64,000 nt of DNA from JADJNW01 sp964526645 (GTDB taxonomy: Bacteria > Bacteroidota > Bacteroidia > Chitinophagales > Saprospiraceae), in contig CAZGJN010000006.1 in assembly GCA_964526645.1 (NCBI GenBank), forward strand, positions 62,001-126,000. The letters run 5' to 3'. Positions 53,497-61,137 of the stretch are shown here, one piece after another. How positions within the stretch are numbered: the first letter of the stretch is position 1; every line of letters begins with the position of its first letter. The notes under the pieces are model-generated. The model saw only the letters and a list, made by a program, of their open reading frames with translations, made no database searches and was not told the origin of the DNA. The translations under genes and the position numbers were made by a program.

Positions 53497-53666
53497 ATTA
53501 TTTGTTAGAAATACAACTCTTTAAAGAAGTAATTGTTTTTTTTTAAAAGGAAAAATCAATACTCTTTCGAAGCGTATTTGAAAAGAGCATTCATATGTAG
53601 ATTGTTTTCATTTGGTTTTTTGGGGTTATACAGGGTGCAGCGTTTTACGTTGCCCCTGTTTTTTTA
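53497..53666 (+). ncRNA. Candidate small non-coding RNA (~170 nt)
   Basis: The interval is bounded by a consensus promoter (53460-53491) and a strong Rho-independent terminator (53630-53666), and the only ATG is followed at once by a stop. Internal complementarity exists (CTCTTT with AAAGAG around 53563-53588). The size resembles 6S RNA, but I could not establish a 6S-type fold. The 5' end is inferred from the promoter. An untranslated leader ending in an attenuator is the alternative. Confidence 0.5.
53630..53666 (+). terminator. Rho-independent terminator of the ncRNA candidate
   Basis: ACAGGG-t-GCAGCG (53630-53642) pairs with CGTTGC-CCCTGT (53648-53659), 12 bp with one bulge and one G-U pair, followed by a T-tract of eight. 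No upstream protein gene uses it on this strand. Confidence 0.82.
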
Positions 53667-53833
53667 TGATTGTGGCGGTAATTTTTCTCTTGCCGTGTTT
53701 ACTTCCGCTTGTTATAAGCAGCGATCAGTTTCGTTATGAGATTTAACCAAGCGTAGCTCAATTTAATTTAGAGATTTTTCACTAAATTGTGTACTACAAG
53801 GCTTCTTTTTAAGAGAACAATGACTACTGTTAA

Positions 53834-54019
53834 CCCCTTTTAACAATCGGTTGCCTCATCTTTGCTCCATCATATGAGCGACGGGAAGTAGGGGCTACCG
53901 CGGCTGCTGGGCTTATTGTTCATACCAGATTCGGGCAGATTTTTGCAGATGCGCGCTACAGCAGGGGCCTTACGCAATTGTACGACATTCCGGTAGTGGA
54001 TGAAAAAATAAAAAATTAG
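53834..54019 (+). pseudogene. 3' remnant of an outer-membrane beta-barrel protein gene
   Basis: A 61-codon frame without a plausible start ends at TAG 54017-54019. It reads LIFAPSYERREVGATAAAG then LIVHTRFGQIFADARYSRGL and TQLYDIPVVDEKIKN. The alternating small/aromatic strand followed by ARYSRGLTQLYD is typical of the last strands of PorT-like barrels. The frame is closed at 53831-53833, and the preceding 300 bases show no matching N-terminal part. Unrelated antisense frames here are shadows. Confidence 0.5.
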
Positions 54020-54164
54020 GGTTTTGCCCTGAGCTGCGGCTTCCTTGTTCCGCTTTAGGGGGCTAAGGTCTGCTCTTACAACACAAGAAAAGCAGAGGAA
54101 AATTTCTTCACAGTTGCAGGGGCGCTTGCTTTTGTAGATGTTTTTTATTTTTTTGGAAAAATAC

Positions 54165-54196
54165 TTTACAAATTTGCCAAACAAACCATATATTTG
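54165..54196 (+). promoter_or_regulatory. Probable promoter of rpsT
   Basis: TTTA (54165-54168), one base off TTTG, is followed after 20 nt by TATATTTG (54189-54196), an exact -7 box. It is 50 nt upstream of the rpsT ATG. Confidence 0.65.
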
Positions 54197-54245
54197 CACG
54201 CCAAAATTGATCGTAACATATTAGTAAGAAAAATAGTCAGTAAAA

Positions 54246-54500
54246 ATGGCACATCATAAATCGGCATTAAAGCGGATTCGGCAAGATGAAAAAAGAAACC
54301 TGCGCAACCGGTACTACAAAAAATCTACTCGTACAGCAATCAAAAAATTGCGCGAGCTGCCTGAGAAATCTGAGGCAGAGCAGTTTTTGCCTAAAGTAAT
54401 CAGTATGATAGATAAATTGGCGAAGCGCGGTACCTGGCACAAAAATAAAGCTTCTAACCTGAAAAGTAGCCTGATGCGCCATGTCAATGCTATGAGCTGA
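54246..54500 (+). CDS. rpsT: 30S ribosomal protein S20 (bS20)
   Basis: An 84-residue helical protein that binds the 5' domain of 16S rRNA. The start MAHHKSALKRIRQDEKRNLRNRYYK and the C-terminal KRGTWHKNKASNLKSSLMRHV are diagnostic. It is a monocistronic gene with its own promoter upstream and terminator 30 nt downstream. Confidence 0.97.
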   Translation: MAHHKSALKRIRQDEKRNLRNRYYKKSTRTAIKKLRELPEKSEAEQFLPKVISMIDKLAKRGTWHKNKASNLKSSLMRHVNAMS

Positions 54501-54529
54501 TCTTGAATTTATTGCGATAGCAATAGGGG

Positions 54530-54571
54530 AGGTGTATTCTGAAAGGATTAGGATACACCTTTCCTTTTTTG
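54530..54571 (+). terminator. Rho-independent terminator after rpsT
   Basis: AGGTGTATTCT (54530-54540) pairs with AGGATACACCT (54550-54560) with one G-U pair, followed by TTCCTTTTTT. It separates rpsT from the reductase gene. Confidence 0.85.
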
Positions 54572-54587
54572 TATAGTACTCTTTTTG

Positions 54588-54595
54588 TATATTTG
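54588..54595 (+). promoter_or_regulatory. -7 promoter element of the PaaE-like gene
   Basis: TATATTTG is an exact -7 match, 43 nt upstream of the ATG at 54639. A TTTG lies at 54568-54571 but only 16 nt away, shorter than usual. The inverted-repeat operator at 54599-54614 overlaps the expected start of transcription. Confidence 0.55.
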
Positions 54596-54598
54596 CAA

Positions 54599-54614
54599 AC
54601 GAACGTTCATTCGT
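54599..54614 (+). promoter_or_regulatory. PaaR/TetR-type operator upstream of the PaaE-like gene
   Basis: ACGAA-CGTTCA-TTCGT is an inverted repeat. Its core CGAACGTTCATTCG matches 13 of 14 positions of CNAACGNNCGTTNG, the Thermus PaaR operator as I recall it. It lies immediately downstream of the -7 box, where a repressor would block initiation. No TetR gene is next to it. Confidence 0.5.
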
Positions 54615-54638
54615 AATTTTCGAGCATTTTATCCTGTT

Positions 54639-55709
54639 ATGGCACCCAAATTTCATTCCCTTCGGATCAAAGATATTCGCCAAGAAACCTCAGACTGCGT
54701 ATCGCTGTCCTTTGAGTTGCCCGATGCACTACAGGAAGCGTACGCTTTTATACCAGGGCAATATCTGACTTTGAAAACAGTGTTGGATGGAGAGGAGGTT
54801 CGGCGGTCGTATTCCATTTGCAGTAGCCCGGCAGATCGGGAGCTTCGGGTAGCCATCAAAAAAGTGGAAGGCGGTCGTTTTTCTACCTTTGCCAACGAGC
54901 AATTGAAGGTGGGCGATATCCTGGATGTGATGACCCCCATGGGGCATTTTCACGCTGATGATTTGGGGGCAGGCGATGGAAGGCACTACGTCGCTTTTGC
55001 TGCTGGGAGTGGCATTACGCCTATTTTGTCTATTTTGAAAACTGTTTTAGAAAAAGAACCGCACAGTTATTTTACCCTTTTTTATGGCAATCGAACAGTG
55101 GAGTCTATCATTTTCAGGGAGACTATTGAAGGGCTAAAAAATCTGCACCTCGGGCGCTTGAGCGTGCATCACGTCCTGAGTGGGGCATTTAATGGAAGCG
55201 AATTATTCACTGGTAGAATTACAGCGGAGAAGTGTCGTGTTTTTTTTGAAAAATTGATAGATATAACATTTGTAGATGCGTTTTTTGTTTGCGGACCCCA
55301 AGAAATGAACGAAGCCATCAGAATGTTGCTACTCGAAAGGGGCATAGAACGCAAAAAAATTCACGTAGAATTATTCACCACGGGACTATCGGTTCCGCAG
55401 CAGCCCAGGCAAAAACAAGAGGAAGGCTTTGTCGCTCAAATCAAGATTATTTTAGACACCAATACTTTTGAATTTCCGCTGCTCTCATCAGGAGATAGCC
55501 TTCTGGAGGCGGCATTGAAAGCAGGTGCTGAGCTGCCTTTTTCCTGCAAAGGGGGCGTTTGCTGTACTTGTCGTGCCAAACTGGTGGCAGGCGAGGTAGA
55601 AATGGATGTCAATTATGCTTTAGAACCGGATGAAATAGCCGCTGGATTTATTTTGACTTGCCAATCGCACCCTAAAACGAAACAAGTCATCGTAGATTTT
55701 GATGCTTGA
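54639..55709 (+). CDS. PaaE-like ferredoxin/flavin reductase (FAD, NAD, 2Fe-2S)
   Basis: A 356-residue electron-transfer protein: FAD-binding domain (~1-105, RRSYSICSSP), NAD(P)-binding domain (~110-240, FAAGSGITPILS) and C-terminal plant-type [2Fe-2S] domain (~265-356). The last has Cys spacing CX4CX2C plus a distal Cys (SCKGGVCCTCRAKL...ILTCQSHP). It matches the reductase of phenylacetyl-CoA epoxidase (PaaE) and related oxygenase reductases. paaABCD are not adjacent. The ATG at 54639 is chosen over a TTG at 54585, which overlaps the promoter. Confidence 0.85.
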   Translation: MAPKFHSLRIKDIRQETSDCVSLSFELPDALQEAYAFIPGQYLTLKTVLDGEEVRRSYSICSSPADRELRVAIKKVEGGRFSTFANEQLKVGDILDVMTPMGHFHADDLGAGDGRHYVAFAAGSGITPILSILKTVLEKEPHSYFTLFYGNRTVESIIFRETIEGLKNLHLGRLSVHHVLSGAFNGSELFTGRITAEKCRVFFEKLIDITFVDAFFVCGPQEMNEAIRMLLLERGIERKKIHVELFTTGLSVPQQPRQKQEEGFVAQIKIILDTNTFEFPLLSSGDSLLEAALKAGAELPFSCKGGVCCTCRAKLVAGEVEMDVNYALEPDEIAAGFILTCQSHPKTKQVIVDFDA

Positions 55710-55717
55710 CACTCGCT

Positions 55718-57856
55718 TTACGCAAAAATTTGATAAACTAAAAAACTACTCAGATAAGCCAGCGCACTCATAAAAGCAAATTGCAAGATGGGCCATTTCC
55801 AGCTCTTGGTTTCGCGCTGCACTATCGCCAGGGTACTCATACACTGCATGGCAAATACATAGAACAGCAACAGCGATAAAGAAGTAGCAAAGTTGTAAAC
55901 TTTTTCTCCAGTAATCGGATCGCGCTCTTGAGCCAGGCGCTCGCGCAGCGAGAATTCATTGCTGTCTTTCCCGATGCTATAAATGGTAGCCATCGTGCTG
56001 ACAAACACCTCTCTGGCTGCAAAAGACGTGAGCAATGCAATCCCGATTTTCCAATCGAAACCAAGGGGGCGAATGGCGGGTTCTATAAACTTGCCAACGA
56101 TGCCTGCATAGGATGCCTCCACTTCATAGGCAGCTACCAGATTCCTTCGTGCGGTAGCGTCCAGTTGCTGTTCTTCGGCGATTGCCTCTGCTTTGGTTTT
56201 GGCTGCCGCCATACGGCCCGCTGGACCAAAACTCGCCATCGCCCACAGAATAATCGAAATGACAATAATAATTTTACCAGCTTCCGTGACAAACGTTTTT
56301 ACTTTTTCCCAAACAGCGTACCACACATTGCGTAGCACCGGTATTCGATATTCTGGCAATTCCAGCATCAGGAAGCTCTGCTCCTTTGTTTTTAAAATCA
56401 ATTTGAAAATAAAAGCGACAAGCAAAGCACCTATGATGCCCAGTACATATAGCCCCATGAATGCCAAGCCTTGCGCATCAAAAACACCCCAAACCTTTTG
56501 AGAAGGTATCACAAAAGCTATCAAGGCTACATAAACCGGGATGCGCGCCGAACAACTGATGAGTGGCGTGACCATGATCGTGATGAGCCGCTCCTTCCAA
56601 TTGCTGATCGTACGAGTACTCATAATAGCTGGCACTGCACAAGCTCCGCCCGAAATGAGCGCAACTATGCTGCGTCCGTTCATGCCAAAAAATTGCATGA
56701 GGCGATCAAACAAGAACGCAACCCTTGCCATATACCCCACTTCTTCCAAAATAGAAATCAGCAAAAACAAAATCGCAATTTGGGGAATAAACACCAGCAC
56801 TCCGCTCAAGCCAGTGAGGATGCCATCAGCCAACAAACTGGATAGCCACCCTGCTCCCAGTATATATTTCAGCCAATCACCCGTCCCCGCAAAAATACTT
56901 TCGATCCAATCCATTGGATACGCCGCCCAGGCAAAAATCGCTTGGAATACCAACATCATGATCAGAAAAAAAACAACTACACCCAGCACGCGGTGCGTCA
57001 AAACGGCATCTATCATCTCCGTGAAAGATCGAGCTGCAGCTTTGGTATGCCGCATCGCTTTTTGTACAATAGGTGTAAAATGAGAGAAACGGCGCATGGT
57101 TTCGTCCACCTGCTGCCGAAGGCTATGAAAACCAGCTGCCTGGATTTGAGCATGGATTGCCGACCGCTGCGGCGCTTCCAGAAAGGGGAGCCAATCGTGG
57201 TGGTGCGCGATCAGAAGTGCCTGGAAGTCATTTTGTATTGGAATAATATTTTTTACAATATCAATCGCTTTTTGCTGGCTATCAGAAAATGAGGATACCC
57301 CATTGGAAGCTTTGATCTGCTCGCATTGCTCCACCACTTCCTGCATTGCTTTTTTCAAAGCATCCATTCCTTCGCCTGTGCGAGCACTTACGGATAAAAC
57401 CTTCGTTCCGAATTGCTCCGATAGATACTTGAAATCTATATCATAACCCGCTTTATCTGCTACATCGGCCATGTTGAGTGTTAGGATTACGGGCAGGTGC
57501 AAGTCTTTTATTTGCGAAAAAAGCAGGAGGTGCTTCTCCAGTTTGGATACATCGGCGGTGTAAATGATTGCATTTGGAAAGTCAAGATCAGCAGGGTTGG
57601 AGAAAGTTTGTGCTACGATCCGCTCGTCCTGGGAAGTAGGGTAAAAGCTATACGTCCCTGGAAAATCAATAAGAGTAACTTCCTGATGATTAGGCAGTAA
57701 TACAGTACCCGTTTTTTTATCAACTGTAATGCCAGGGAAGTTGCCCGTTTTTTGGCGCAAACCGGTGAGTTGATTGAACGTGGAAGATTTGCCGGAGTTA
57801 GGATTGCCTACTACCGCAAAAGTGAAAGGTTTTGGCGAGGTGCTTCTTACACTCAT
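55718..57856 (-). CDS. feoB: Ferrous iron transporter FeoB
   Basis: A 712-residue Fe(II) transporter. The N-terminal G domain has G1 GNPNSGKSS (17-25), G3 DFPGTYSF and G4-like NMADV, followed by a GDI-like helical region. The membrane core has two gate regions, with GRSIVALISGGACAVPAIMSTRTI in the first and about ten helices. It overlaps feoA by four bases and is its partner. The 3' end lies nine bases from the reductase gene, convergent. Confidence 0.96.
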   Translation of the reverse strand: MSVRSTSPKPFTFAVVGNPNSGKSSTFNQLTGLRQKTGNFPGITVDKKTGTVLLPNHQEVTLIDFPGTYSFYPTSQDERIVAQTFSNPADLDFPNAIIYTADVSKLEKHLLLFSQIKDLHLPVILTLNMADVADKAGYDIDFKYLSEQFGTKVLSVSARTGEGMDALKKAMQEVVEQCEQIKASNGVSSFSDSQQKAIDIVKNIIPIQNDFQALLIAHHHDWLPFLEAPQRSAIHAQIQAAGFHSLRQQVDETMRRFSHFTPIVQKAMRHTKAAARSFTEMIDAVLTHRVLGVVVFFLIMMLVFQAIFAWAAYPMDWIESIFAGTGDWLKYILGAGWLSSLLADGILTGLSGVLVFIPQIAILFLLISILEEVGYMARVAFLFDRLMQFFGMNGRSIVALISGGACAVPAIMSTRTISNWKERLITIMVTPLISCSARIPVYVALIAFVIPSQKVWGVFDAQGLAFMGLYVLGIIGALLVAFIFKLILKTKEQSFLMLELPEYRIPVLRNVWYAVWEKVKTFVTEAGKIIIVISIILWAMASFGPAGRMAAAKTKAEAIAEEQQLDATARRNLVAAYEVEASYAGIVGKFIEPAIRPLGFDWKIGIALLTSFAAREVFVSTMATIYSIGKDSNEFSLRERLAQERDPITGEKVYNFATSLSLLLFYVFAMQCMSTLAIVQRETKSWKWPILQFAFMSALAYLSSFLVYQIFA

Positions 57857-58092
57857 CTTAGAATGATAGATGCTGCTTCCTGTTTGCGTAAAGCCAAATA
57901 ATTGCCATCTACTTTGACAAATATGCCGCCGCCTAATGGCGCTTTGCGTACCACTTCGATGTTACTACCAGGCAAAATCCCCATCGTAAGCAATCTGCTT
58001 CCTACTTGCTCGTCCGAAAAGTAGTAGATCGTACCCTTCATGCCCGGTTTGAGCATCCAGCATTGTTTCCCTGCAGATAAAGTCGCAACCAC
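57853..58092 (-). CDS. feoA: FeoA-domain protein
   Basis: A 79-residue SH3-like protein that assists FeoB at the cytoplasmic face. The pattern GSRLLTMGILPGSNIEVVRKAPLGG is diagnostic of FeoA. It overlaps feoB (ATGA type), forming a two-gene operon. Two TAAATTTG -7-like motifs (58136-58129 and 58148-58141, minus strand) and a DtxR-like box ~115-135 bp upstream suggest iron control. Confidence 0.95.
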   Translation of the reverse strand: MVATLSAGKQCWMLKPGMKGTIYYFSDEQVGSRLLTMGILPGSNIEVVRKAPLGGGIFVKVDGNYLALRKQEAASIILR

Positions 58093-58199
58093 GAAAAATT
58101 ATTTTGATTTAATCTAAATTAATTGTTTCAAATTTAACATCAAATTTAGATACCTTGTTTTCTCTGAGCATTGATAAATATCACTATTAGCGAAATTTA

Positions 58200-58235
58200 C
58201 CTATTTTTAGGATTTGCATACCTAATATTAGGTAT
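58200..58235. promoter_or_regulatory. DtxR/IdeR-like operator region between feoA and pstS
   Basis: TTAGG-N9-CCTAA (58207-58225, 19 bp) has exactly the outer half-site arrangement of DtxR/IdeR iron boxes. It is embedded in two further inverted pairs: CCTATTTTTAGG (58200-58211) and the perfect 18-bp palindrome ATACCTAATATTAGGTAT (58218-58235). Their centres are 21 bp apart, two helical turns. It is closest to feoA, although a pstS role cannot be excluded. Confidence 0.6.
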
Positions 58236-58345
58236 TTTGATTTCAGCGGCAGGACGGATATCATTTTGCACCCAAAACGATGGATGCCTTTATTTTAATT
58301 TAAACAGCCTGTGATTGATTATCAGCCGCTTGTACCTCGTTTAAA

Positions 58346-58369
58346 AAAGTTTACAATAAAGTAAACTTT
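58346..58369. promoter_or_regulatory. Perfect inverted repeat upstream of the pst operon
   Basis: AAAGTTTAC (58346-58354), spacer AATAAA and GTAAACTTT (58361-58369). It ends 81 nt before the pstS ATG and overlaps TAAACTTTG, a near -7 box. This is the layout of a repressor operator. The regulator is unknown; it does not resemble a Pho box. Confidence 0.5.
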
Positions 58370-58449
58370 GTTTAATTTTCACTTAATTTAAGCGGCGTAA
58401 AATGCCTTGTGGTTTGATAGAAGAGGATATTTGAACAAAACAGCAAACG

Positions 58450-59349
58450 ATGAGCAAGCTAAGATGGTATCTTTTACTTTGGACGCTGAGCAGCACGATC
58501 GCTTGCAGTGAGCGCTATCAAAATGTAGAAAACTTGATTATCAAAGGCTCTGATACCGAGGTCAATCTGGCCTTATCGTTGGCGGAAAATTACATGGAAA
58601 CCGACCCTTATGTTTCTATTGCGGTGACTGGCGGGGGCTCAGGTGCAGGGATTGCTGCCTTGATCAATGGAAAAACACAGATCGCCAACTCCTCGCGTGC
58701 GATGAATGAAGAAGAGATTGCCTTAGCTAATGAAAGAGGCGTAAAGCCCATGCCTGTTGTATTTGCCGTAGATGCCATCGCTTTAGTGCTCAATAGGCAA
58801 TCGAGTGTAGACAGCCTTAGTGTCGCTCAAATTAGTGCAATTTTTCGGGGGGAAATTCAAAACTGGAAAGAAGTAGGCGGAGCAGATATGGAGATTTCGT
58901 TGTATGGTCGTCAGAGCAATTCCGGTACCTTCGTTTATTTTAGAGAAAATATTTTGAAAGCAGATTATGCGCGGTCGCTCAAACAAATGAACGGCAATGC
59001 GCAAATCGTAGAAGGGATCAAAAATGACCCTGCCGGCATTGGTTATGTAGGCGTTGGCTATGTTGTTGATAAAAATGGCAAAGTGACAGAAGGGATCAAG
59101 GTCTTGAAAGTAAAAAAAGACGAGCAGCATCTTGCCTATTCGCCTGCACTGACTCAAAATATTATCAATGGGGATTACCCCCTGGTACGTCCTTTGTTTC
59201 AATACACGAATAATAAACCACAAGGGAAATTGCGAGACTTCATGCGCTATTGCTTGAGCGAAGGGGGGCAAAAAGTTGTGCAAGAAAGTGGTTTTTTCCC
59301 CGTTCCCAAACAATACTGGGAAGCTAATTCAGAAGTTCTAAATTTTTAA
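58450..59349 (+). CDS. pstS: Phosphate ABC transporter substrate-binding lipoprotein
   Basis: A 299-residue lipoprotein with Cys 19 (SSTIACS). It is a PstS-family binding protein: NLIIKGSDTEVNLALSLAENY, the GGGSGAGIAAL loop and SGTF (in RQSNSGTFVYF) form the phosphate-binding pocket. It captures Pi and delivers it to PstCA. pstC follows after one base. Upstream lies the inverted repeat at 58346-58369. Confidence 0.92.
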   Translation: MSKLRWYLLLWTLSSTIACSERYQNVENLIIKGSDTEVNLALSLAENYMETDPYVSIAVTGGGSGAGIAALINGKTQIANSSRAMNEEEIALANERGVKPMPVVFAVDAIALVLNRQSSVDSLSVAQISAIFRGEIQNWKEVGGADMEISLYGRQSNSGTFVYFRENILKADYARSLKQMNGNAQIVEGIKNDPAGIGYVGVGYVVDKNGKVTEGIKVLKVKKDEQHLAYSPALTQNIINGDYPLVRPLFQYTNNKPQGKLRDFMRYCLSEGGQKVVQESGFFPVPKQYWEANSEVLNF

Positions 59350-59350
59350 T

Positions 59351-60232
59351 ATGCCAACTAAACACCTCACTGATAAAGCCCTTAGGATCTTATTTTTATC
59401 TGCTGCTTCGATTGCCGTGTTAATTCTACTCGGCATTTTTCTAATGCTACTTTTCAATGGGATAAAAATGTTTGCAGAAGTAAATCCTACCAATTTTTTC
59501 TTTAGTACTAACTGGAATCCTTCTGCCTACAAGGAGCCTTCTTACGGTATTCTATCAATGGTGTTGAGTACCTTTATGGTCACCGTGGGGGCGATGCTGA
59601 TCGCTATTCCATTGGGCGTCGGTACGGCTGCTTATCTCGCGCAGATCGCACCGGCATCTGTGCGAGATATTTTAAAACCGACCATAGAACTGCTGGCGGC
59701 AATACCTTCTGTGGCAGTCGGGTTCATTGGGATTGTAATCGTAGGACCCTTTATTGCCAAAGTTTTTGGGCTGAGCAATGGCTTGAATGCCCTAAATGGT
59801 TCGATTTTACTGGCCATCATGTCCTTGCCGACCATTATTACAGTAGCAGAAGATGCGATCCGTTCGGTACCCAATAGTTTCAAAGAAGCCTCCTATGCGC
59901 TCGGTGCCAATCGCTGGCTGACCCTCATCAGGGTTGTCATTCCGGCGGCTTACTCTGGCATCATAGCTGCCATCATACTTGGCATGGGTAGGGCCATTGG
60001 CGAAACCATGACCGTGCTGATGGCTACTGGCAATGCCGGTGCTTTGCCGGATAGCTTTTTTGACCCTGTGCGCACTATGACGGCTACTATTGCCATTGAA
60101 TTGGGGGAAGTTCCTTATGGCACGACGCACTACTACAGCCTTTTTGCAGTGGGTACGGTATTGTTTTTACTGAGTTTGGGCGTAAATCTCATTGCTGAGA
60201 ATATTGCAGCAAGGTATCGCTACAAAGCTTAA
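59351..60232 (+). CDS. pstC: Phosphate ABC transporter permease PstC
   Basis: A 293-residue inner-membrane permease with about six helices. The ABC permease EAA-type loop is in EASYALGANRWLTLIRVVIPAAYSG, followed by RAIGETMTVLMATGNAG. It forms the channel with PstA. Its start lies one base after the pstS stop, giving tight coupling. Length is normal. Confidence 0.95.
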   Translation: MPTKHLTDKALRILFLSAASIAVLILLGIFLMLLFNGIKMFAEVNPTNFFFSTNWNPSAYKEPSYGILSMVLSTFMVTVGAMLIAIPLGVGTAAYLAQIAPASVRDILKPTIELLAAIPSVAVGFIGIVIVGPFIAKVFGLSNGLNALNGSILLAIMSLPTIITVAEDAIRSVPNSFKEASYALGANRWLTLIRVVIPAAYSGIIAAIILGMGRAIGETMTVLMATGNAGALPDSFFDPVRTMTATIAIELGEVPYGTTHYYSLFAVGTVLFLLSLGVNLIAENIAARYRYKA

Positions 60233-60277
60233 TCAAGCTATAAGAACTACCTGCTCACGGACTTTTAAAACTAAAAA

Positions 60278-61135
60278 ATGAATACAAAACGAAATATCAC
60301 ACAACAACTGGGCTTAGGAATGCTGGTTTTTTTTGTGGCGGTGGTTTTGTTTTTTCTGGGCTTGATCATTTTTGATGTCATTTCCAAAGGAGGGGGTATC
60401 CTGAGTAGCGATTTTTTATTTGGCTTTCCTCGAAAAGGGATGACCGAAGGTGGCATTTTTCCGGCGATCATCGGTACTACTTTTGTTACACTTACAACCG
60501 CCCTATTTGCCATTCCACTTGGTATTGCTGCCGCTATCTATCTGAGTGAATATGCAACCGACAGTTTCATCACCCGCTTGATTCGTGCAGCGATCCGCAA
60601 CTTGGCTGGAGTACCTTCTATCATTTATGGCTTATTTGGTGTGGCTATTTTCGTACAAGGGCTGGAGTTGGGTACTTCCATTCTTTCTGCGGGTCTTACC
60701 TTAGGCTTGCTGACCTTGCCATACATCATTACCACCACTGAAGAGGCTTTGAAAAATGTTCCGCACGCCTATCGCGAAGGTGCATTGGCTTTGGGTGCCA
60801 CCCAATGGCAAGCCATCAGTACCAATGTATTGCCAAGCGCCGTATCGGGTATTGTCACAGGAGCTATTCTGGGGCTTTCGCGTGCAGCAGGAGAGACTGC
60901 GCCTATTCTTTTCACGGGGGCAGCGTTTTACTTGCGGTATTTACCAGCTAGTATTAATGGTGAATTTATGGCCCTACCGTACCATCTGTACATCATGTCC
61001 ACACAACATCATGCTATCGCAGAAGTACGCCCGATTGCCTATGGCACAGCGCTGGTGCTACTGTTTTTGGTTTTTATTTTAAATATCATTGCATTTATTA
61101 TTCGATACAGATATAAAAGTCTGAATAAGCATTAA
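60278..61135 (+). CDS. pstA: Phosphate ABC transporter permease PstA
   Basis: A 285-residue permease with about six helices. The signature AIPLGIAAAIYLSEYA, the EAA-type loop YREGALALGATQWQAISTNVLPSAVSG and LSRAAGETAPILFTGAA are diagnostic. It pairs with PstC; 45 nt separate them. pstB starts two bases after its stop. Confidence 0.95.
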   Translation: MNTKRNITQQLGLGMLVFFVAVVLFFLGLIIFDVISKGGGILSSDFLFGFPRKGMTEGGIFPAIIGTTFVTLTTALFAIPLGIAAAIYLSEYATDSFITRLIRAAIRNLAGVPSIIYGLFGVAIFVQGLELGTSILSAGLTLGLLTLPYIITTTEEALKNVPHAYREGALALGATQWQAISTNVLPSAVSGIVTGAILGLSRAAGETAPILFTGAAFYLRYLPASINGEFMALPYHLYIMSTQHHAIAEVRPIAYGTALVLLFLVFILNIIAFIIRYRYKSLNKH

Positions 61136-61137
61136 GT

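Noticed and set aside
53533..53739. 68-codon frame over the ncRNA terminator
   Set aside because: It reads through a strong terminator, has no sensible start context and is not protein-like.
53749..53777. tRNA-like D-arm text (GTAGCTCAATTTAATTTAGAG)
   Set aside because: No anticodon arm, T-arm (GTTCGAATC-like) or acceptor pairing follows.
53870..54199. 109-residue minus-strand frame in the radA-rpsT gap
   Set aside because: Composition is not protein-like, and the opposite strand carries the barrel remnant and the rpsT promoter.
54585..54638. TTG-initiated extension of the PaaE-like protein
   Set aside because: It would run through the -7 box and the operator; the ATG at 54639 fits the family start.
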